From positions 1 to 27,750 of the forward strand of contig JAADCW010000050.1 of the NCBI GenBank assembly GCA_013154225.1: a stretch of 27,750 nt of DNA. The letters run 5' to 3'. How positions within the stretch are numbered: position 1 is the first letter of the stretch; each line of letters opens with the position of its first letter. The stretch comes from Chloroflexota bacterium. GTDB lineage: Bacteria > Chloroflexota > Anaerolineae > Anaerolineales > DRMV01. This document shows, piece after piece, positions 23,458-27,750 of this stretch. The notes under the pieces are model-generated. The model saw only the letters and a list, made by a program, of their open reading frames with translations, ran no database searches and was not told where the DNA came from. A program made the position numbers and the translations under genes.

Positions 23458-23886
23458 TTATGGGGCTGTGGCAATGGTTACATCATAACGGCGGGCGTCT
23501 CCTTGGGCGGCAACGGTCAAATGGGCGGTGCCAAGGGGGGCGTCGGTGGGAAGATGCCACGACCAAACGCAAGTGCCTTCGGCGTTGGCGCGAGTGGGCG
23601 CTAAGGCAAAATCTTGCACCCAAATACCATTGGGAAGCGCCAAACTCACGGTGCAAACAGCGCCGGGGCGAGTGCGAATTTGCACGAAAATTAAACCGCC
23701 GGGACGCGCCCGACGGCTGTACTTGATCATGGTAAAGCCTGCCATCCCGCCTTCTTCCGTGCTCGCGACCATGGGCGTGGTGCTGAAACCCGAATTGGCG
23801 CAGGCAGAACTCAGCACGCACAACGCAGTCATGGCAACGAAAACCCCAAAAACTCTGGGCGTCAAAGGCGGGGAAGGCGGCAGCAT
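23458..23886 (-). CDS. Small exported protein, possibly a lipoprotein
   Basis: A 142-residue protein of unknown family. It starts MLPPSPPLTPR followed by the hydrophobic stretch VFGVFVAMTALCVLSSACA, a signal peptide. SSAC could be a relaxed lipobox, or ACA a signal peptidase I site. The mature part, rich in beta-type sequence (GGLIFVQIRTRPGAVCTVSL, VWSWHLP, TAHLTVAAQG), suggests one small Ig-like beta-sandwich domain; the two internal cysteines may form a disulfide. The ATG at 23886 lies one base after the hisS stop (TAA-A-ATG), so it is probably co-translated with hisS. A much longer frame upstream overlaps hisS and is not used. No function is proposed. Confidence 0.75.
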   Translation of the reverse strand: MLPPSPPLTPRVFGVFVAMTALCVLSSACANSGFSTTPMVASTEEGGMAGFTMIKYSRRARPGGLIFVQIRTRPGAVCTVSLALPNGIWVQDFALAPTRANAEGTCVWSWHLPTDAPLGTAHLTVAAQGDARRYDVTIATAP

Positions 23887-23887
23887 T

Positions 23888-25165
23888 TTAGGACGACTCC
23901 AGGCGCATGCGCAGGATTTCTCCCAATTGTTCACGTGCCACGGTGGTTTGTTCGCGGGTGCGCAGGTCTTTGATGGCCACCGCGTTTTGGGCGAGTTCGT
24001 CGGGACCAACAATGAGCGCGATGCGGGCGCCAATGCGGTCTGCGTATTTGAACTGCTTGCCCAATTTGGCTGGTTCGGGATACACCGCGGTGGGGTACCC
24101 CAGCCGGCGCACTTCAGCGGCCAGGCGGTAGGCTTCCAGCAAATGGTCGGCGTCGAAAACGGTCACCAGAATGCCCGCGGGTTGGGTGTTGAGTTCGGGC
24201 AGGCGGCCATATTTTTGCAAAACTAGGGTGATGACCATGTCGCCCATGGCAAAACCCACGCCAGGCAGGGGCTTGCCACCCACGTCGGCCACCAGATTGT
24301 CGTAGCGTCCGCCGCCCAAGATGGCTCGGAATTCGCCCCCGCGGTCCCGAGCTTCAAACACCGTGCCTGTGTAGTAATCCAAGCCACGGATGATTTCGGG
24401 CGCGTAGCGGAGATACTCGCGAGCGCCCAACGCTTCCGCGGCCTCGAAAAAGCGCACCAATTCTTCGGACTGCTCCCACAGGTTGGCGTTGCCCAGCAGG
24501 TCTTTCAGACCCTGGAGTTGGGCTGAAGAAAGGCCAATTTCTTCCGCGTAGGCTTCCCAGGCCGAGGGGCTCATCTTTTCACGGCGGTCAATGAGCCGAA
24601 ACACGGCTTTGCGTTGGGCTGCGGGAATTTCCAGCGCGTCCAGTTGCGCATCCATCAGGCGGCGGTTGTTGACCAGAATTTGCACTTCATCGGGGCTCAG
24701 CCCCACACGGCGGAAGAATTCGGCGCCCACCGCGGCCAGTTCTGCGTCGGCCTCGGGGCTGTTGACGCCGATCATGTCAATGTTCCACTGGAAGAATTCC
24801 CGAGCGCGGCCTTTTTGAGGGCGCTCATAGCGCCAGAAGGGACCAAAAGACCACCAGCGCAGGGGAAAATACAACTGCCCCTGGCGTTGGGCTACCATCC
24901 GTGCCAGGGTGGGGGTGAGCTCGGGGCGCAGGGTAATGAGGTCGCCCCCGCGATCAGGAAAGACAAACGCTTGCTCTTTGACCAGTTCCTCGCCCGATTT
25001 TGCCGCGTAAAGCGCGATGGGTTCCAGGAAAGGCCCGTCGTATTCCTGATAACCAAAGGTTTCGGATGCTGCGCGCATGTGGCCATAAAGCCAGGTGCGC
25101 ACAGCCATGTTTTCGGGGTAAAAGTCGCGAGTGCCTTTGACCGGGGAAATGATTTTGTTGGCCAT
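23888..25165 (-). CDS. hisS: Histidyl-tRNA synthetase
   Basis: Class II aminoacyl-tRNA synthetase charging tRNA-His. The 425-residue protein has the usual length. KGTRDFYPE near the N-terminus, motif 2 WRYERPQKGRAREFFQWNID, the histidine-specific LDYYTGTVFE and motif 3 region GGGRYDNL with PGVGFAMGDMVI are clear. The C-terminal anticodon-binding domain is present (about 330-425). The start has GAGG 7 bases upstream. It lies 83 bases after the LOG-family gene on the same strand and is followed directly by the small exported-protein gene. No T-box leader is seen in the short upstream gap. Confidence 0.97.
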   Translation of the reverse strand: MANKIISPVKGTRDFYPENMAVRTWLYGHMRAASETFGYQEYDGPFLEPIALYAAKSGEELVKEQAFVFPDRGGDLITLRPELTPTLARMVAQRQGQLYFPLRWWSFGPFWRYERPQKGRAREFFQWNIDMIGVNSPEADAELAAVGAEFFRRVGLSPDEVQILVNNRRLMDAQLDALEIPAAQRKAVFRLIDRREKMSPSAWEAYAEEIGLSSAQLQGLKDLLGNANLWEQSEELVRFFEAAEALGAREYLRYAPEIIRGLDYYTGTVFEARDRGGEFRAILGGGRYDNLVADVGGKPLPGVGFAMGDMVITLVLQKYGRLPELNTQPAGILVTVFDADHLLEAYRLAAEVRRLGYPTAVYPEPAKLGKQFKYADRIGARIALIVGPDELAQNAVAIKDLRTREQTTVAREQLGEILRMRLESS

Positions 25166-25248
25166 ATTGAAACCTCGACTTTGCTTAATGTTATGACGCA
25201 GAGAGATGAAGAAAAGTTACGTTTTTGGGAAATTTTTAAGAAAGGTAG

Positions 25249-25851
25249 TTACGCTTCTTCGCGCATCCACCGCTCGACGCCCCCAGGATGACGGTAAGAT
25301 TCCAGCGCGTCCAGCAGGGCTTCGGGCGTGTCAGCAGCGCGGAACAGTGCTTCGTGCTCGGGGAAGATGAAGCCTTCTTCCCGGGCATGGTGGATGAAGG
25401 CCAACAAAGGTTCGTAATAGCCCTGGTAGTTGAGCAGGCCAATGGGCTTGGTGTGCAGGCCGATTTGCGCCCAGGTCAGGGCTTCGAAAAGTTCTTCAAG
25501 GGTGCCGTAGCCGCCCGGCAGGGCAATGAAGGCATCGGCCAGTTCGGCCATGCGGGCTTTGCGGGCGTGCATGTCGGCCACGATTTCCAGTTGAGTGAGG
25601 TGGTGGTGGGCGAGTTTGGGTGTGTAGAAATGTTCTGGAATCACGCCGATGACCTCGCCGCCTTGGGCGAGTGCGCCGTCGGCTACTGCGCCCATCAAGC
25701 CGGTAGAGCCGCCGCCGTAAATCAGGCGGTAGCCACGGCGGGCGATGGCTTGCCCGGTGTGGCGGGCGGCTTCAAAATACGTCTTTGGCACGTCGTCTGA
25801 CGAACCGCAATACACACAAATGGATCGGATGGAGGATTCTGACGGTTGCAT
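25249..25851 (-). CDS. LOG-family protein (cytokinin riboside 5'-monophosphate phosphoribohydrolase-like)
   Basis: A 200-residue Rossmann-like protein of the LOG / TIGR00730 type that cleaves nucleoside 5'-monophosphates to base and ribose 5-phosphate; the bacterial physiological substrate is often unknown. The N-terminal ICVYCGSSDDVP, GGGSTGLMGAVADGAL, and the signature PGGYGTLEE with the preceding MHARKARM are all present. Start at 25851; the ribosome-binding site is weak (GGGATGATCT). It is divergent from the isopentenyl phosphate kinase gene across a 273-base spacer and probably begins the transcript leading to hisS. Confidence 0.93.
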   Translation of the reverse strand: MQPSESSIRSICVYCGSSDDVPKTYFEAARHTGQAIARRGYRLIYGGGSTGLMGAVADGALAQGGEVIGVIPEHFYTPKLAHHHLTQLEIVADMHARKARMAELADAFIALPGGYGTLEELFEALTWAQIGLHTKPIGLLNYQGYYEPLLAFIHHAREEGFIFPEHEALFRAADTPEALLDALESYRHPGGVERWMREEA

Positions 25852-26052
25852 AGATCATCCCAACGATAAAGATATATCACTCAACCATGCTTACAACACG
25901 CGTTTGCACCGCGCGTTACGGTATGGATGAGTGAGGCTCCATTGTACCATTATCAAAGCCTTTCTTTGCCCTGGTTGCGCCTTTTTTCACAAAGGCGCAG
26001 GCTTTTTGCAAGTTTTTTGTATTGAAGCGCATTTAGATAAATGAAGCCTTGG

Positions 26053-26058
26053 TATAAT
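26053..26058 (+). promoter_or_regulatory. Extended -10 promoter of the isopentenyl phosphate kinase operon
   Basis: TGGTATAAT, a TGn-extended perfect -10 box, 66 bases before the ATG at 26125. The -35 region is poor. The surrounding spacer (25852-26124) is AT-rich and otherwise shows only a weak minus-strand promoter candidate for the LOG gene. Confidence 0.55.
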
Positions 26059-26124
26059 GTTTTGCAGGGGCGGTGAGATTGAGTTTGATAATTATCGGGT
26101 ATAGATTTTGGTGAGTGGTGGTAC

Positions 26125-26916
26125 ATGCAATTTCTTAAACTTGGTGGTTCGCTTATTACAGACAAACAACGCCCGTACACGCCTCGGCCTGATCGCCTGC
26201 GGTCTTTAGCCGAGGCGATTGCCGCGTTTCGGCGGGAGCACCCTTCCGAGCCTTTGCTTTTAGGGCATGGTTCGGGTTCTTTTGGGCACCAGGCCGCGCA
26301 GGAAGGGGGCGTGCGGCACGGTGTTGCAGGCCCGGAAGGATGGGCACAATTTGTTCGGGTGTGGCACGCGGCCCAGCAGCTCAACCGCTTGGTGATGGAT
26401 GCTTTGCTGGCCGCGGGCGTGCCTGCGGTGGCTTTTCCGCCTTCGGCTTCGGCCTGGGCTGAGGACGGCCGCTTGCAGCAGTGGCCTTTGGCGCCTTTAC
26501 GCGCGGCGTTGGATGCGGGTTTGGTGCCTGTAGTTTATGGCGATGTGGTGTTCGACCGCGCCCGAGGCGGGGTGATTGCTTCTACCGAAGAGTTGTTCGC
26601 GTATCTTGCCCCTTTGTTGCACCCACGGCGCATTTTGATTGCCGGCGTGGAGCCCGGCGTGTGGGCGGATTATCCGGCCTGCACGCGCGTGGTGCCTGAA
26701 ATTACCCCCGAGAATTTGGCCGAGGTGATGCCGGCTTTGCAGGGCTCAGCCGCGGCCGATGTGACCGGCGGCATGGCTGCCAAGGTGCAGGAAATGCTGG
26801 CACTGGCCGCGCGCTGGCCTGGTACGGAAGTGTTGATTTTCGATGGCCGTGATCCTGAGGTGGTGGCCGCGGCCCTGCGGGGGGCTTCGCCGGGCACGCG
26901 CTTGCGGGCCTCTTGA
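26125..26916 (+). CDS. ipk: Isopentenyl phosphate kinase
   Basis: Phosphorylates isopentenyl phosphate with ATP to isopentenyl diphosphate, the last step of the alternative mevalonate route known from archaea and reported in some Chloroflexota. The 263-residue amino-acid-kinase-fold protein begins MQFLKLGGSLITDK, with the ATP-binding lysine and glycines. GHGSGSFGH carries the conserved histidine that binds the substrate phosphate in this family and separates it from aspartate or acetylglutamate kinases. YGDVVFD and DVTGGMAAKV are further family motifs. The partner decarboxylase is not in the window. The RluA-type gene follows after 12 bases, so the two form an operon. Confidence 0.92.
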   Translation: MQFLKLGGSLITDKQRPYTPRPDRLRSLAEAIAAFRREHPSEPLLLGHGSGSFGHQAAQEGGVRHGVAGPEGWAQFVRVWHAAQQLNRLVMDALLAAGVPAVAFPPSASAWAEDGRLQQWPLAPLRAALDAGLVPVVYGDVVFDRARGGVIASTEELFAYLAPLLHPRRILIAGVEPGVWADYPACTRVVPEITPENLAEVMPALQGSAAADVTGGMAAKVQEMLALAARWPGTEVLIFDGRDPEVVAAALRGASPGTRLRAS

Positions 26917-26928
26917 GGAGGGGTGGTG

Positions 26929-27630
26929 ATGGATAATATTCCCGTGCTGTATGCAGATGACCATATTTTGGTGATTGTCAAGCCCGCGGGGTTGCACGCC
27001 ACGCCCGACGGATGGAATGCCAGTTTGCCCCATGTGCGCGAGGTGTTGGCGCCGCGCTGGGGCAGGTTGTGGTTGGTGCATCGTTTGGATAAGGACACCA
27101 GCGGGGTGCTTTTGTTGGCGCGTCATCCCGACGCACATCGGGAACTCAACCGGCAGTTTGAGACCCGCACGGTGCGGAAAACCTATCATGCAATCGTGTT
27201 TGGTGAGCCTTCCTGGCAAAAGAAGTCGGTGACGCTCCGTTTGAGCGCGAATCGCGGCCGCCGCAAGCGCACTGTGGTGGATCCCAAAGGCAAGGAAGCC
27301 CGCACAGACTTGCGGGTGCTGAGGCGGTTTTCGGGTGTGTTTAGTTTGATGGAAGCCCGCCCGCATACTGGAAGGCGGCATCAGGTGCGGGTGCATTTGT
27401 TTGCTGTGGGGCATCCTGTGGTCAATGATCCGCTTTATGGGGTGCGCACCACCGATCACCCTTTGCCTATTGCCAGGTTGGCGCTTCACGCTCGCCGTTT
27501 GGAATTCCGCCATCCGGCCACAGGGGAGCCTTTGGGGTTTACTGCGCCTCATCCCCCGGACTTTGTGGCCGCGTTGGAAAACCTGGCGGCCTACGGTCAC
27601 TTGTATGCCGAGCCGCCTTTGGCGGAGTGA
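26929..27630 (+). CDS. RluA-family pseudouridine synthase
   Basis: Converts uridine to pseudouridine in rRNA or tRNA. The 233-residue protein has the family signature HRLDKDTSGVLLLAR with the catalytic aspartate, the preceding ILVIVKPAGLHATP block and the late motif RPHTGRRHQVRVHL. It lacks an N-terminal S4 domain, unlike RluC or RluD, so it is closer to RluA or TruC types; the target position cannot be read. ATG at 26929 is chosen because GAGGAGG (26915-26921) lies 7 bases upstream; two in-frame GTGs at 26923 and 26926 are too near that site. Confidence 0.93.
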   Translation: MDNIPVLYADDHILVIVKPAGLHATPDGWNASLPHVREVLAPRWGRLWLVHRLDKDTSGVLLLARHPDAHRELNRQFETRTVRKTYHAIVFGEPSWQKKSVTLRLSANRGRRKRTVVDPKGKEARTDLRVLRRFSGVFSLMEARPHTGRRHQVRVHLFAVGHPVVNDPLYGVRTTDHPLPIARLALHARRLEFRHPATGEPLGFTAPHPPDFVAALENLAAYGHLYAEPPLAE

Positions 27631-27641
27631 GGTTTTTCCCA

Positions 27642-27684
27642 CGTCCTTCGACTTCGCACCCTTCGGGCGCCTCCGTTCAGGGCG
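27642..27684 (-). repeat. Two-stem palindrome, family copy
   Basis: Minus strand: outer CGCCCT/AGGACG (one mismatch), left core GAACGGA, inner GCGCCC-GAA-GGGTGC with one G-T pair, right core GAAGTCGA. It lies 12 bases after the pseudouridine synthase stop. Confidence 0.8.
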
Positions 27685-27720
27685 TTGCCAAACTGGCCCC
27701 CGCGTTCTCCACCATTCGCA

Positions 27721-27750
27721 ATTCCTAATTCCTCATTCCTAATTCCTCAT
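27721..27750. repeat. Heptamer tandem repeat running to the window edge
   Basis: Four copies of ATTCCT(A/C), arranged as two perfect 14-bp repeats, plus two further bases at the right end. The array may continue outside the window. Confidence 0.85.

Noticed and set aside
23887..24033. N-terminal extension of the small exported protein into hisS
   Set aside because: It overlaps the hisS C-terminus in another frame and would bury the signal peptide; the ATG one base after the hisS stop is the sensible start.
25166..25248. T-box leader before hisS
   Set aside because: The 83-base gap is too short and has no stem or T-box consensus sequence.

Overview
The window is about 27.7 kb of GC-rich bacterial chromosome holding 19 protein genes, one of them cut by the left edge. 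There are no RNA genes, phage genes, transposases or CRISPR arrays that I can see. The gene set (pyruvate:ferredoxin oxidoreductase, an acetyl-CoA-type CoA-transferase, a split methylmalonyl-CoA mutase, isopentenyl phosphate kinase, a DnaD/DnaC-type primosome operon) and abundant short intergenic palindromes fit an anaerobic member of the Chloroflexota, most likely Anaerolineae. That placement is inference from gene content; no rRNA is present.

Layout. 1-635 (+): end of an unrecognised membrane protein. 733-5670 (-): argF, an alanine dehydrogenase-like gene, a CoA-transferase and pyk. 5838-7379 (+): membrane protein fused to a spermidine-synthase-like domain. 7565-11149 (-): nifJ. 11328-15403 (-): a tightly overlapped operon, bifunctional-nuclease-domain protein > DnaB > DnaD-like > double-ATPase DnaC/DnaI-like loader. 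15404-15943: a divergent spacer filled with tandem repeats. 15944-18305 (+): murJ and a PlsC-like acyltransferase. 18271-20778 (-): methylmalonyl-CoA mutase large subunit, then a pteridine-reductase-like SDR whose 3' end overlaps the acyltransferase tail. 20779-21132: repeats. 21133-23280 (-): diguanylate cyclase. 23458-25851 (-): LOG-family protein, hisS, small exported protein. 26125-27630 (+): isopentenyl phosphate kinase and an RluA-type pseudouridine synthase. 27631-27750: repeats.

Function. Pyk, the Ald-like protein, NifJ and the CoA-transferase surround the pyruvate/acetyl-CoA node, as expected for fermentation of sugars or amino acids to acetate. The dnaB operon looks like a complete helicase-loading set resembling the Firmicutes DnaB-DnaD-DnaI arrangement. 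IPK points to an alternative mevalonate route to isoprenoids.

Most worth a second look: (1) the twin-ATPase helicase loader, whose second half has lost the sensor-1 asparagine; (2) a family of intergenic palindromes with a fixed core and two stems that change sequence yet still pair, expanded into 24-bp and 44-bp tandem arrays between murJ and the dnaB operon; (3) an alanine dehydrogenase homologue with serine where the family has its catalytic lysine; (4) two genes whose ATG sits exactly six bases after a perfect TATAAT, suggesting leaderless mRNAs.
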